The notes beneath the pieces were generated by a model. The model saw nothing but the letters and a program-made list of their open reading frames with translations. It was not told the DNA's origin and ran no database searches. A program made the translations under genes and the position numbers. Below are positions 20,951 through 29,266 of a stretch of DNA of 64,000 bases, in pieces. How positions within the stretch are numbered: the stretch's first letter is position 1; every line of letters begins with the position of its first letter. This DNA comes from Microbacterium sp. SA39. GTDB taxonomy: Bacteria; Actinomycetota; Actinomycetes; Actinomycetales; Microbacteriaceae. The stretch is taken from positions 41,546 to 105,545 of the forward strand of contig NZ_JXRU01000025.1 of the NCBI RefSeq assembly GCF_000967865.1. Reading direction: 5' to 3'.

Positions 20951-22162
20951 TCAGAGACGTTCCTGCTTCGGGGCGAGCGGAAGCGGCTCCATCGGCTGGT
21001 CGTTCGCGGTGAGGTCGATGCCGAGATCACGGGCGTAGACGTTGCGCGTCGCGATCGTCACGTCGTCACCCGACTCGGTGAGCTCGAACACGCGACCGCC
21101 GCGCATGCGGTTGCGCTCGGCCCCGTCCAGACCGTAGGCGCCGAAGCCTGTTCCAGGGGCGTACCCGAGCTGGACGCCGTAGTAGTCGCCCACATAGTCG
21201 TTGATGTGATCGTGCCCGACGAACACGCCCTTGACGTCGCCTCGCTCGAGGATCGCATTGAACATCCCCGAGTTGAAGGGACCGGGGCACTCGTCCTCGT
21301 TCCGCTCTCCGACGATGCCGTGGCGCACGCGGCCGCGTGCGGCGTCGGCCTCCGTGCGGGTGTCCACTCCGCCCCACCACATGAAGCGGTGCTCCCACAG
21401 CGCGATGTGCAGGAACATCAGGCCGGGCAGCTTCGCCCCGCGACGCTTCTCGAGCTCCTGGGACTGCTGTCGGTACCAGGCGACCTGATCCATGCGCAGC
21501 CAGTCCCAGGTCGGGTAGCCGGCGAAGTCCTGGCCGTTGATCGCCTCAGGGGCGTAGCGCCCGGAGTCCATCAGCCACAGCGCGAACGCCTCGCGGTTCT
21601 TCTTCGCCGACGAGGCGATCGTCGCGATCGTGTTGCTCGTGCCGGTCACGCCCTGCGTGTTCTCGGCGTTCAGGTTGTAGTCGTACGACCGATAGATCGC
21701 GAGCATCCCCGCCTCGTCCACGCCGGACTCCGGCAGCGAGTCCTCGTCGTGGTTGCCGAAGGTGACCGCCCACGGGATCTGACGGCTCTCCATCGGCCAG
21801 ACGACGTTGTTGATGGCCTGCTTCACAGCGAGTCGGGTCTCGCACCCACCGGTGATCACGTCGCCGTTGATCACGACGAAGTCCGGCGCCTCCTGGTCGA
21901 GGACCTTCTCCATCAGCTCCACCGTGCGACGGTCGGTGAGTTCGTCGTCCTGCGTGTCGTTGAACTGCACCACCTTGAAGGTGCCGTCAGCGCGGAACTG
22001 CAGAGCCCTGGCCTTGCCGGGTTTGGTCTGCGACGAGGAAGCTGCGGTCGCGGACGACGCGGCGTTCGCCGGGGCGGCGCCGAGCGGCAGTGCAGTGCCC
22101 AGAGCGCCGAGCGCTCCGGCAGTGAGGACGGTTCGCCGGCTGATCGGCAGTCGGTCGGGCAT
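20951..22162 (-). CDS. Tat-exported metallophosphoesterase
   Basis: The 403-residue protein has a twin-arginine signal (ISRRTVLTAGALGALG) with an Ala-rich cleavage region ending in PANA near residue 34. The calcineurin-like fold motifs are in order: VVQFNDTQDDE, DFVVINGDVITGG, FGNHDED, and the C-terminal GVFVGHDHINDY. It should be exported folded with its metals and cleave phosphoesters outside the cell. ATG 22162 has an AAGGAGA site. GTTCACC-type repeats upstream on the same strand hint at phosphate control. Confidence 0.9.
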   Translation of the reverse strand: MPDRLPISRRTVLTAGALGALGTALPLGAAPANAASSATAASSSQTKPGKARALQFRADGTFKVVQFNDTQDDELTDRRTVELMEKVLDQEAPDFVVINGDVITGGCETRLAVKQAINNVVWPMESRQIPWAVTFGNHDEDSLPESGVDEAGMLAIYRSYDYNLNAENTQGVTGTSNTIATIASSAKKNREAFALWLMDSGRYAPEAINGQDFAGYPTWDWLRMDQVAWYRQQSQELEKRRGAKLPGLMFLHIALWEHRFMWWGGVDTRTEADAARGRVRHGIVGERNEDECPGPFNSGMFNAILERGDVKGVFVGHDHINDYVGDYYGVQLGYAPGTGFGAYGLDGAERNRMRGGRVFELTESGDDVTIATRNVYARDLGIDLTANDQPMEPLPLAPKQERL

Positions 22163-22236
22163 GGTCGGTCTCCTTCGTCTTCGGGCGACAGTCGCCGCGG
22201 TGAGACTAAGGAGGCGGGGTGGCGTCGAACCGACCA

Positions 22237-22302
22237 GCAGGTGAACGGGCTGCGGTCGACGGTGCCCTCAGGGCGGGTGCGCGGTTGACGCGCAGGTGAA
22301 CG
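22237..22302 (-). promoter_or_regulatory. GTTCACC repeats upstream of phosphoesterase (PHO-box-like)
   Basis: On the - strand CGTTCACCTGC occurs twice (22292-22302 and 22237-22247, + strand GCAGGTGAACG), 55 nt apart. The copy farther from the gene is followed in 11-nt register by CGTCAACCGCG, matching 7 of 11 positions. Streptomyces PhoP boxes are 11-nt direct repeats with core GTTCACC. The assignment is tentative. Confidence 0.35.
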
Positions 22303-22314
22303 ACCCGCGGCGCG

Positions 22315-22806
22315 CTAACGGGTCAGAGCCGCTTCGATCGCGCTGACGATCTCCGGGGCGTCCGGCTTCTGCTTCGGACGGAAGCGCAGGACCTCGCCGT
22401 CGGGCAGCACGAGGAACTTCTCGAAGTTCCACTCCACGCGGCCGGCCTTGCCACTGGCATCCGGTGCCTCTTTCAGCGCCTTGTACAGGTCGGACGCGTT
22501 GCGGCCGTTGACCTTGACCTTCCCGTTCACCGGGAACGAGACGCCGTAGGTCGTCGAGCAGAACTCCATGATCTGCTCGACGGACCCGGGCTCCTGCAGG
22601 AACTGGTTGCTGGGGAACCCGACCACGCTGAACCCGCGGTCGCCGTAGAGCCGCTGCAGCTCTTCGAGCTGTTCGTACTGCGGGGTCAGGCCGCACTTCG
22701 AGGCGACGTTGACGACCAGCACCACGTCGGCGCCGAGGTCGTCGAGCGTCTTCTCGTTGCCCTGGGCGTCGGTGAACGGGATCGAACGGAGCGCGGAATC
22801 GGTCAT
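22315..22806 (-). CDS. Glutathione peroxidase family, thiol peroxidase
   Basis: Cys-type GPx enzymes in bacteria without glutathione reduce peroxides using thioredoxin. The 163-residue protein has peroxidatic Cys38 in NVASKCGLTPQY and a candidate resolving Cys83 in MEFCSTTYGVSFP. The usual Cys of FPCNQF is Ser66, and the following GGQEPG is shortened to LQEPG. The WNFEKFL motif is intact. AGCTTA at 22814-22819 (- strand TAAGCT) is 7 nt before ATG 22806, suggesting a leaderless mRNA. It diverges from the dus gene. Confidence 0.93.
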   Translation of the reverse strand: MTDSALRSIPFTDAQGNEKTLDDLGADVVLVVNVASKCGLTPQYEQLEELQRLYGDRGFSVVGFPSNQFLQEPGSVEQIMEFCSTTYGVSFPVNGKVKVNGRNASDLYKALKEAPDASGKAGRVEWNFEKFLVLPDGEVLRFRPKQKPDAPEIVSAIEAALTR

Positions 22807-22813
22807 ACTTCAC

Positions 22814-22857
22814 AGCTTAGGTCGCAGCATCCGCATCGGCTCCGCGTCTGGGAGAAT
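22814..22857. promoter_or_regulatory. Divergent promoters, gpx and dus
   Basis: The - strand TAAGCT (22814-22819) is 7 nt before the gpx ATG. The + strand GAGAAT (22852-22857) is 9 nt before the dus ATG, which also has a GGAAAGGA ribosome binding site. Confidence 0.5.
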
Positions 22858-22866
22858 GGAAAGGAC

Positions 22867-24039
22867 ATGACTCTCGCCACCGCCCCCGCCCGCCCCCTTC
22901 GCATCGGCCCGATCGATCTCGACGTGCCGGTCGTTCTCGCGCCCATGGCAGGCATCACGAACACCGCCTTCCGGCGGCTCTGCCGCGAGTACGGCGCCGG
23001 GCTCTACGTCAGCGAGATGATCACCTCGCGCGCGCTGGTCGAGCGCAACGAGACGACGATGCGCCTGATCCGCCACCACGAGTCCGAGACGCCGCGGTCG
23101 ATCCAGCTGTACGGCGTCGACCCGAAGACGATCGCCGAGGCCGTGCGCATCATCGTCGCCGAGGACCACGCGGATCACATCGACCTGAACTTCGGATGCC
23201 CCGTGCCGAAGGTCACCCGACGCGGCGGGGGAGCAGCGCTGCCGTGGAAGTCGAAACTGTTCGCCGACATCGTCGATCAGGCGGTGAAGGCCGCGGGCGC
23301 GATCCCGCTGACGGTGAAGATGCGCAAGGGAATCGACCGCGACCACCTGACGTTCCTCGACGCCGGACGCGCTGCGGAGGATGCCGGGGCGGCTGCTGTC
23401 GCGCTGCACGCCCGCACGGCGAGCGAGTTCTACTCCGGCCACGCCGACTGGAACGCGATCGGCGAGCTCAAGCAGGCCGTCACCAGCATCCCGGTACTGG
23501 GCAACGGCGACATCTGGTCCGCCGAAGACGCGGTGCGCATGATGGAGCAGACGGACTGCGACGGCGTCGTCGTCGGACGCGGCTGCCTCGGTCGGCCGTG
23601 GCTCTTCGGCGAACTCGCGGCTGCTTTCGGAGGCCCTTCGATGAGCTCAGGGACCGGCCCCGTGGTCGACGCGACGCTCGGATTCGTGGCGAACGCCTTC
23701 CGCAGGCACGCCCAGCTCCTCGTGGAGTTCTTCGAGGATGAGGACCGCGGATGCCGCGACATCCGCAAGCACGTCTCCTGGTACTTCAAGGGCTACCCAG
23801 TCGGCGGAGACATCCGCACCGGTCTGGCCACCGCATCCAGCCTCGCTGAGATCGACGATCTGCTCGGGCAGCTCGATCACGACGCGCCGTACCCGGGAGC
23901 GGATGCCGAAGGTCAGCGCGGCCGCTCCGGCCACCCGAAACGCACCGCCCTGCCGGACAAGTGGCTGGATTCGCGGGACATCGAGTCGTCGGCCTCCGAG
24001 ATGATGCGCGGAGCGGAGATCGAGAACAGTGGTGGCTGA
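22867..24039 (+). CDS. dus: tRNA-dihydrouridine synthase (DusB-like)
   Basis: Dus enzymes are FMN-dependent and reduce uridines in tRNA. The 390-residue protein has the TIM barrel with LAPMAGITNTAFRRL, catalytic Cys111 in NFGCPVPKV, and the FMN site GNGDIWSAEDA and VVGRGCLGRPW. A helical C-terminal domain follows. Odd point: about residues 255-264 (GGPSMSSGTG) are encoded by a sequence resembling a dispersed palindrome (23632-23657), so the reading frame seems to have absorbed a repeat. The end overlaps dgt by 11 nt. Confidence 0.94.
   Translation: MTLATAPARPLRIGPIDLDVPVVLAPMAGITNTAFRRLCREYGAGLYVSEMITSRALVERNETTMRLIRHHESETPRSIQLYGVDPKTIAEAVRIIVAEDHADHIDLNFGCPVPKVTRRGGGAALPWKSKLFADIVDQAVKAAGAIPLTVKMRKGIDRDHLTFLDAGRAAEDAGAAAVALHARTASEFYSGHADWNAIGELKQAVTSIPVLGNGDIWSAEDAVRMMEQTDCDGVVVGRGCLGRPWLFGELAAAFGGPSMSSGTGPVVDATLGFVANAFRRHAQLLVEFFEDEDRGCRDIRKHVSWYFKGYPVGGDIRTGLATASSLAEIDDLLGQLDHDAPYPGADAEGQRGRSGHPKRTALPDKWLDSRDIESSASEMMRGAEIENSGG
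23632..23657. repeat. Dispersed-repeat-like sequence inside dus
   Basis: GGCCCTTCGATGAGCTCAGG followed by GACCGG closely resembles a repeat I recall from many Microbacteriales (CCCTTCGACAGGCTCAGGGACC and its reverse). It contains the partly inverted CCCT...AGGG arms. Here it is in frame and codes for about nine residues between the FMN-binding part and the helical domain of Dus. Confidence 0.6.
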
Positions 24040-25414
24040 TCCTCTGACGGGCGCGCGGGTCGACGGCTACGACGCCCGCGACGCGGAGCGCTTCTTCGCG
24101 GAGACCCACCGCTCCGAGCGCGATGACTTCGCCCGAGACCGCGCCCGCGTGCTGCACTCGGCGGCGCTGCGTCGGCTCGCCGCCAAGACCCAGGTGCTCA
24201 GTCCCGCCAGCACCGCCGACTTCGCTCGCAACCGTTTGACGCACTCGCTCGAGGTGGCGCAGGTCGGCCGGGAGCTCGCGACTGCCCTCGGGGTCTCCGC
24301 CGACGTCGTCGACACCGCATGCCTCAGCCACGACCTCGGGCATCCGCCGTTCGGTCACAACGGGGAGCGCGCGCTCAACGAATGGGCCGAGCACATCGGC
24401 GGCTTCGAGGGCAACGCCCAGTCGCTGCGGATCCTGACCCGGCTCGAGGCCAAGGTGCTCGACGGCGACGACCACTCCGTCGGACTCAACCTCACCCGCG
24501 CCAGTCTCGACGCGACGTGCAAGTACCCCTGGACCGTGGACAGCCCTGTGCCGGATCCGGGCGGGCGCCTGAAGTTCGGCGTCTACCCCGAGGACGAGGC
24601 AGTCTTCCGATGGATGCGCGAGGGCGCGCCAGGGCGGCTCCGCTGCATCGAGGCAGAGATCATGGATCTCTCCGACGACATCGCCTACTCCGTGCATGAC
24701 TTCGAGGACGCGATCGTCAACGGCTACGTCGACGTGGCCCAGCTCGCGGATCCGCGCGGACACGATGCCCTCGTCGGACGCATCCAGCAGTGGGTGGGCT
24801 ACGACTTCACGCGCGATGAGCTCGCCGACGCGCTGTATCGTCTGGCGTCGCAGTCGATGTGGCTCGCATCGTTCGATCGCTCGCGTCAGGCGCTCGCCCG
24901 CCTGAAGAACCTGACCAGCGATCTGATCGGCCGGTTCGCGCGCGCCTCCGTGTCGGCGACGCGCCAGGCCTACGCCGGACCGGCACTCGTGCGGTACAAC
25001 GCGCACGTGGTCGTGCCGCGGGTCGTAGAGGCCGAGATCGCGGTGCTCAAGGGCATCATGGGCCAGGCGATCGTCACGATCGATGCACGCAAGGGCGTCT
25101 ACAAGGAGCAGCGGCGCGTCCTCAAACGACTGGCGGACTCGCTCTGGTCGACGGACGCCCTCTGGTCGGCGGGCGCAGACATCCTCGAGCCCGCCTTCGC
25201 CGCAGACTTCGTCGCCGCGACGGACGACGGGGAACGCGCGCGCGTCGTCGTCGACCAGATCGCGAGCCTCACCGATCAGAGCGCCATCGACTGGCACAAC
25301 CGGCTGGTGGGCGAGATCGACCCCGCCGAGGTCGGCATCTGGACTCCCCGGCACGCGCGTGCGCGGGTCAACGCGCACGCCGAGAGGCGGCCCGTCGCCG
25401 AAGGGGCGGTCTGA
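24029..25414 (+). CDS. dgt: Deoxyguanosinetriphosphate triphosphohydrolase-like
   Basis: Dgt-family HD hydrolases split dNTPs into the nucleoside and triphosphate. The 461-residue protein has the N-terminal AALRRLAAKTQVL and NRLTHSLEVAQVGR (first His), the HD pair in LSHDLGHPPFGHNGE, and the later MDLSDDIAYSVHDFEDA motif with the fourth metal Asp. The start is GTG, overlapping the dus stop by 11 nt, and its TGA shares one base with the dnaG ATG. The dus-dgt-dnaG order is standard in actinobacteria. Confidence 0.95.
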   Translation: MVADPLTGARVDGYDARDAERFFAETHRSERDDFARDRARVLHSAALRRLAAKTQVLSPASTADFARNRLTHSLEVAQVGRELATALGVSADVVDTACLSHDLGHPPFGHNGERALNEWAEHIGGFEGNAQSLRILTRLEAKVLDGDDHSVGLNLTRASLDATCKYPWTVDSPVPDPGGRLKFGVYPEDEAVFRWMREGAPGRLRCIEAEIMDLSDDIAYSVHDFEDAIVNGYVDVAQLADPRGHDALVGRIQQWVGYDFTRDELADALYRLASQSMWLASFDRSRQALARLKNLTSDLIGRFARASVSATRQAYAGPALVRYNAHVVVPRVVEAEIAVLKGIMGQAIVTIDARKGVYKEQRRVLKRLADSLWSTDALWSAGADILEPAFAADFVAATDDGERARVVVDQIASLTDQSAIDWHNRLVGEIDPAEVGIWTPRHARARVNAHAERRPVAEGAV

Positions 25415-27273
25415 TGCCGCGCATCCGGCAGGCCGACGTCGACGAGGTGAAGGCGCGCACCAACATCGCCGACATCATCGGCGAGCGGGTGTCGCTCAAG
25501 TCGGCCGGCGTCGGGTCTCTCAAGGGACTCTGCCCGTTCCACGACGAGAAGAGCCCGAGCTTCCACGTGCGGCAGCAGGTCGGCTATTACCACTGCTTCG
25601 GCTGCGGGGAGTCGGGCGACGTCTACTCGTTCCTCCGCGAGATGGATCACGTCAGCTTCACCGAGGCTGTCGAGCGCCTCGCCGGCCGCATCGGCTACAC
25701 CCTGCATTACGAGGACGGGGGAGCGGCACCGGAGACCAGTGGCCGCAGCCGCCTGTACGCCGCGAACACGGCGGCGGCGGAGTTCTTCCGTGCGCAGCTG
25801 CTGTCACCGGATGCCGAGGCGGGGCGGCGCTTCCTGGGCGAGCGGGGCTTCGACGCGGGCGCCGCCGCGCACTTCGGCGTCGGGTTCGCCCCGCGGGGCT
25901 GGGACGGGATGCTCAAGGCGCTTACCGCGCAGGGGTTCACGCGCGATGAGCTGGTGACGGCCGGACTCGTCTCGACCGGACAGCGCGGTGTCTACGACCG
26001 GTTCCGCGGTCGACTGGTCTGGCCGATCCGCGACGTGTCAGGGCAGACGATCGGCTTCGGAGCGCGCAAGCTCTTCGACGACGATCAGGGACCGAAGTAC
26101 CTGAACACCCCGGAGACGCCGATCTACAAGAAGGCGCAGGTGCTCTACGGACTCGACCTCGCCAAGCGCGACATCGCACGGGGCGACCCGCGCCGCGTCG
26201 TGGTCGTCGAGGGCTACACCGACGTCATGGCGTGCCATCTCGCGGGCCTGACGACGGCGATCGCGACCTGCGGCACGGCGTTCGGCACCGACCACATCAA
26301 GGTGCTCCGCCGCGTGATGGGCGATGACAACGCCTCGGGCGAGGTCGTGTTCACGTTCGACGGCGATGAAGCAGGGCAGAAGGCAGCGCTGCGCGCGTTC
26401 ACAGAGGACGACCGGTTCAACGCGCAGACGTTCGTCGCCGTCGCCCCCGACAGCCTCGACCCCTGCGATCTGCGTCTGCAGCGCGGCGATGCCGCTGTGC
26501 GGGGTCTCATGGATGCCAAGGTCCCGATGTTCGAGTTCGCGATCGACCGCAAGATGAGCGGCTTCGACCTCGCGACGGTAGAGGGTCGCGTGGGTGCGCT
26601 CCGCGCAGCGGCGCCGATCGTGGCCGAGATCCGCGACCAGCTCCTGCGCCCCGGGTACGAGCGTGTGCTGGCGCGCCGCCTCGGCATGGATCCGACCGAA
26701 GTCCGCAGCGAGGTGGAACGGGCCGCGCGCGGCGCCGCACAGCAGCCCGCTCCGCGTCGGGATACCGTGCAGGCCGACTCCGCGACCGGCGGAGCAGGTG
26801 TCGCCCCCGTGACTCTCGCGTCCCTTCCGCGCACGGCCGACGTCGCCGTCGAACGAGACGCGATGATGGGGGCGCTGCAGTACGGGCACCAGATCGATCA
26901 GACCCTGCTCGACCGCGCGCTGAGCGCGCCCTTCCGCACGCCGGGACTCGACGCGGTGCGAGAGGCCGTGGCATCCGCTCCTGACCGCACGAGGGCCGGG
27001 TGGGTGACGGATGCCGTGAACGGCGTGCGCGAGCCGTACCGGTCCCTGGCGGGTGAGTTGCTGATGACGCCGTTCCCGGCGAAGAACGAGGAGGGGGCGG
27101 TCGCCTCGGCGACCGATCTCGCGCGCCGACTGATCCTCCGGCAGCTGGAGCGCGAGAAGCAGGAGCTGCTCGGCGCCGTGCAACGGGTCCCGGCCGAGTC
27201 CGACGGCGGCCGTGCCCTGCGGATGCGTTTGCGTGATATCGACGCCGAGCGGCAGCGCTTCGCCGAGTCGTAA
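25414..27273 (+). CDS. dnaG: DNA primase DnaG
   Basis: DnaG makes RNA primers for replication. The 619-residue protein has the CHC2 zinc-binding domain (Cys40, His43, Cys61, Cys64). The catalytic core includes the Toprim motif VVVEGYTDVMA and the FTFDGDEAGQKAA segment. The C-terminal DnaB-interacting region follows a low-complexity linker near residue 450. ATG 25414 overlaps the dgt stop by one base; the longer upstream frame is a shadow of dgt. Confidence 0.97.
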   Translation: MPRIRQADVDEVKARTNIADIIGERVSLKSAGVGSLKGLCPFHDEKSPSFHVRQQVGYYHCFGCGESGDVYSFLREMDHVSFTEAVERLAGRIGYTLHYEDGGAAPETSGRSRLYAANTAAAEFFRAQLLSPDAEAGRRFLGERGFDAGAAAHFGVGFAPRGWDGMLKALTAQGFTRDELVTAGLVSTGQRGVYDRFRGRLVWPIRDVSGQTIGFGARKLFDDDQGPKYLNTPETPIYKKAQVLYGLDLAKRDIARGDPRRVVVVEGYTDVMACHLAGLTTAIATCGTAFGTDHIKVLRRVMGDDNASGEVVFTFDGDEAGQKAALRAFTEDDRFNAQTFVAVAPDSLDPCDLRLQRGDAAVRGLMDAKVPMFEFAIDRKMSGFDLATVEGRVGALRAAAPIVAEIRDQLLRPGYERVLARRLGMDPTEVRSEVERAARGAAQQPAPRRDTVQADSATGGAGVAPVTLASLPRTADVAVERDAMMGALQYGHQIDQTLLDRALSAPFRTPGLDAVREAVASAPDRTRAGWVTDAVNGVREPYRSLAGELLMTPFPAKNEEGAVASATDLARRLILRQLEREKQELLGAVQRVPAESDGGRALRMRLRDIDAERQRFAES

Positions 27274-27309
27274 CCCGACCCGCGGCCACGCAGAGGGCAG
27301 GATGGAGAC

Positions 27310-28083
27310 ATGTCCCGCAGGCCAGAGTCTCAGAACGCGATCGAGTGCTCGGATCTGGTGATCGACCGGATCGGACACGGCTCGCCGACCCGAGCGGTCG
27401 ACGGCGTGACCTTTTCGCTCGCGCCGGGTGAGCTCATCTGCGTCGCCGGTCCCACCGGCTCCGGGAAGTCCACCCTGGTGGCCGCTCTCGCGGGGTCGAC
27501 GGATCCGTCGGTGAAGGTCGTCGGCGGCAGCGCTGTGGTGTGCGGCGTCGATGTCAGACGGCCCGGCAGGAAGCATCGCATCCTGACGTACCGCACCGGC
27601 TTCGTGCCCCAGGGCGCGGGGGCCGATCTGCCGCCTCGTCTGACCGTGAACGAGGTGATCGCGGAGCCGATCCTGATCCGGGAGCGCCGGGTCAACACGA
27701 AAGCGCTGTCGATCCGCGTCGCGACCCTGCTCGACGAACTGCACCTGCCGCTCGGCACCGCGGCGAAATTCCCGTACGAGCTGAGCGCCGGCATGCGGCA
27801 GCGCGTGGCGATCGCGCGGTCGTTCGTGCTCGAGCCGAAGGTCCTCATCGCGGACGAGATCCTGGCCAATCTCGATCTCGAAGTGCGTCCGGTGGTGTTC
27901 GACGCCATCACACGCCGTCGGAAGGAGCAGTCGATGGCCGCTCTTCTCGTCACCAACGACGCGGCGTTCATCCGCGAGCTGAATGCCGAGACGCTCATGC
28001 TCCGCGGCGGGCACGTGGTCGCTCGCGGCGTCGGCAAGGACCTGCTCTGGGCGCCCAACGCCGAGGCTGATTCCGGGCACTGA
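27310..28083 (+). CDS. Orphan ABC-type ATPase
   Basis: The 257-residue protein is a single nucleotide-binding domain: Walker A GPTGSGKST, Q-loop region GFVPQGAGADLP, signature LSAGMRQRVAIARS (LSAGM rather than LSGGQ), and Walker B VLIADEILANLD. The switch-loop His is replaced by Asn (VTND where VTHD is usual). No permease is adjacent. CAGGAT 6 nt before the ATG could be a leaderless -10. It resembles export ATPases of the lipoprotein-release or peptide type, but a partner cannot be named. Confidence 0.8.
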   Translation: MSRRPESQNAIECSDLVIDRIGHGSPTRAVDGVTFSLAPGELICVAGPTGSGKSTLVAALAGSTDPSVKVVGGSAVVCGVDVRRPGRKHRILTYRTGFVPQGAGADLPPRLTVNEVIAEPILIRERRVNTKALSIRVATLLDELHLPLGTAAKFPYELSAGMRQRVAIARSFVLEPKVLIADEILANLDLEVRPVVFDAITRRRKEQSMAALLVTNDAAFIRELNAETLMLRGGHVVARGVGKDLLWAPNAEADSGH

Positions 28084-28180
28084 ACTCGACACGCCCGACC
28101 TGCGCCGACCCCGCCCCGGTGTCACGACTGAGGTCCGGAGTTTGCTAAGCTTGTCCAGTTGCCCGCGCAGCGGAGCACAT

Positions 28181-28253
28181 TCCTCGGTAGCTCAATTGGC
28201 AGAGCAGCCGGCTGTTAACCGGCAGGTTCTTGGTTCGAGTCCAAGCCGGGGAG
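28181..28253 (+). tRNA. tRNA-Asn (anticodon GTT)
   Basis: The acceptor arms TCCTCGG and CCGGGGA pair (one G-T). The D arm is GCTC...GAGC, the anticodon stem GCCGG/CCGGC holds loop CTGTTAA with anticodon GTT, and the T arm is CTTGG-TTCGAGT-CCAAG. CCA is encoded at 28254-28256. The upstream 97 nt carry a possible -10 TAAGCT (28146-28151). Confidence 0.98.
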
Positions 28254-28260
28254 CCAAGAA

Positions 28261-28298
28261 GGCCCGGAACTCAGACGAGTTCCGGGCCTTTCCCTTTT
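28261..28298. terminator. Terminator after tRNA-Asn
   Basis: GGCCCGGAACTC (28261-28272) and GAGTTCCGGGCC (28277-28288) form a perfect 12-bp stem with loop AGAC, followed by TTTCCCTTTT. It can also end the converging DapA-like gene. Confidence 0.92.
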
Positions 28299-29191
28299 CA
28301 CGCTCCGAGTTCGAGCTGTTCGACGATCGCGGCCACCCGCGTTCGAGCATCCGCCCGCAGTCCGCGCACCGGTCGCGGAAGGCAATCGGGCGCGACGAGG
28401 CCCAGGTATTCGGCGATGGCAGCGGTCACACGGTAGCCGCCGTACTCGATGAACAGATCCCACAGCGGCTGGAGGCGTGCCGATTCGGCGCTGGCAGCCG
28501 CCTGATCGCCCCCCTGAGCTGCACGGGTGATGGTCAGCGCCGGGTCGGGAAGCGTGCCGCCGATCACCGAGTACCAGGCGTCGCACCCGGCATTCAAGGC
28601 TGTCGCCGCGAACCAATCGCCGGAGACACCGATCGACACGGGCTCGGGGACGCGTTCGCGAATCGTCTGCACTCGTGCGACAGCATCCCTGGGATCCACG
28701 GGCACGCCGGGGATCTTGATCGAGGCCACGTGCGGCAGCGCGGCGATGCGCGCGTAGAGGTCGTCGCTGAACGCGACGTGCGTCGTGCGGGGATTGTCGT
28801 AGACGACGAGGGGCACCGAGAGTCCCGCGGTGACATCTTCGAACAGGCCGAAGACCTCATCGGCGTCGAGCGCCTGGTACGTCACCGGGGCGAGCAGCAC
28901 GGCGCTCGCTCCGGCATCCTGTGCGTCATCCGCGAGCCTCTGCACCTCAGAGGTGCGAAGCGCACCGATCCCCACCATCACCGGTACGTCGCCCGCGAGA
29001 GACACCGCTGCGCGTGCGACGCGTCGACGCTCGTCGCGGTCCAGGTACATGAAGGAGCCGGTCGATCCGAGGGCGGTGATGGAATGAACTCCGGCGATGA
29101 CGAGTCGTTCGATGAGACGCGCGTAGGCGGCCTCATCGAACGCGTCGTCGCGCAGCGGAGTCAGGGGGAAGGCGCTCAAGCCGGTGAACAT
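28298..29191 (-). CDS. DapA/DHDPS family lyase-synthase
   Basis: This superfamily forms a Schiff base with pyruvate through a TIM-barrel lysine. The 297-residue protein has GSTGSFMYLDRDERRRV (the GxxG substrate loop), VYDNPRTT with the conserved Tyr, and SIKIPG with the likely Schiff-base Lys. Sequence differs enough from true 4-hydroxy-tetrahydrodipicolinate synthase, and no lysine genes are near, so a sugar-acid or other aldol reaction is possible. The ATG has a GGGAGAGGA site. Confidence 0.85.
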   Translation of the reverse strand: MFTGLSAFPLTPLRDDAFDEAAYARLIERLVIAGVHSITALGSTGSFMYLDRDERRRVARAAVSLAGDVPVMVGIGALRTSEVQRLADDAQDAGASAVLLAPVTYQALDADEVFGLFEDVTAGLSVPLVVYDNPRTTHVAFSDDLYARIAALPHVASIKIPGVPVDPRDAVARVQTIRERVPEPVSIGVSGDWFAATALNAGCDAWYSVIGGTLPDPALTITRAAQGGDQAAASAESARLQPLWDLFIEYGGYRVTAAIAEYLGLVAPDCLPRPVRGLRADARTRVAAIVEQLELGA

Positions 29192-29266
29192 CGCAGATCC
29201 TCTCCCGCGGCACGACCCTCGTAGGGGATTGCCGCTTCTGCGAGCGTAATGCGGAAGGACGGATGC

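Noticed and set aside
24859..25413. Long N-terminal extension of dnaG
   Set aside because: The extension is an out-of-frame reading of dgt; DnaG homology begins exactly at ATG 25414.
27540..28070. Second open frame inside the ABC ATPase gene
   Set aside because: Arg-rich shifted frame with no family features; the ATPase motifs are all in the other frame.
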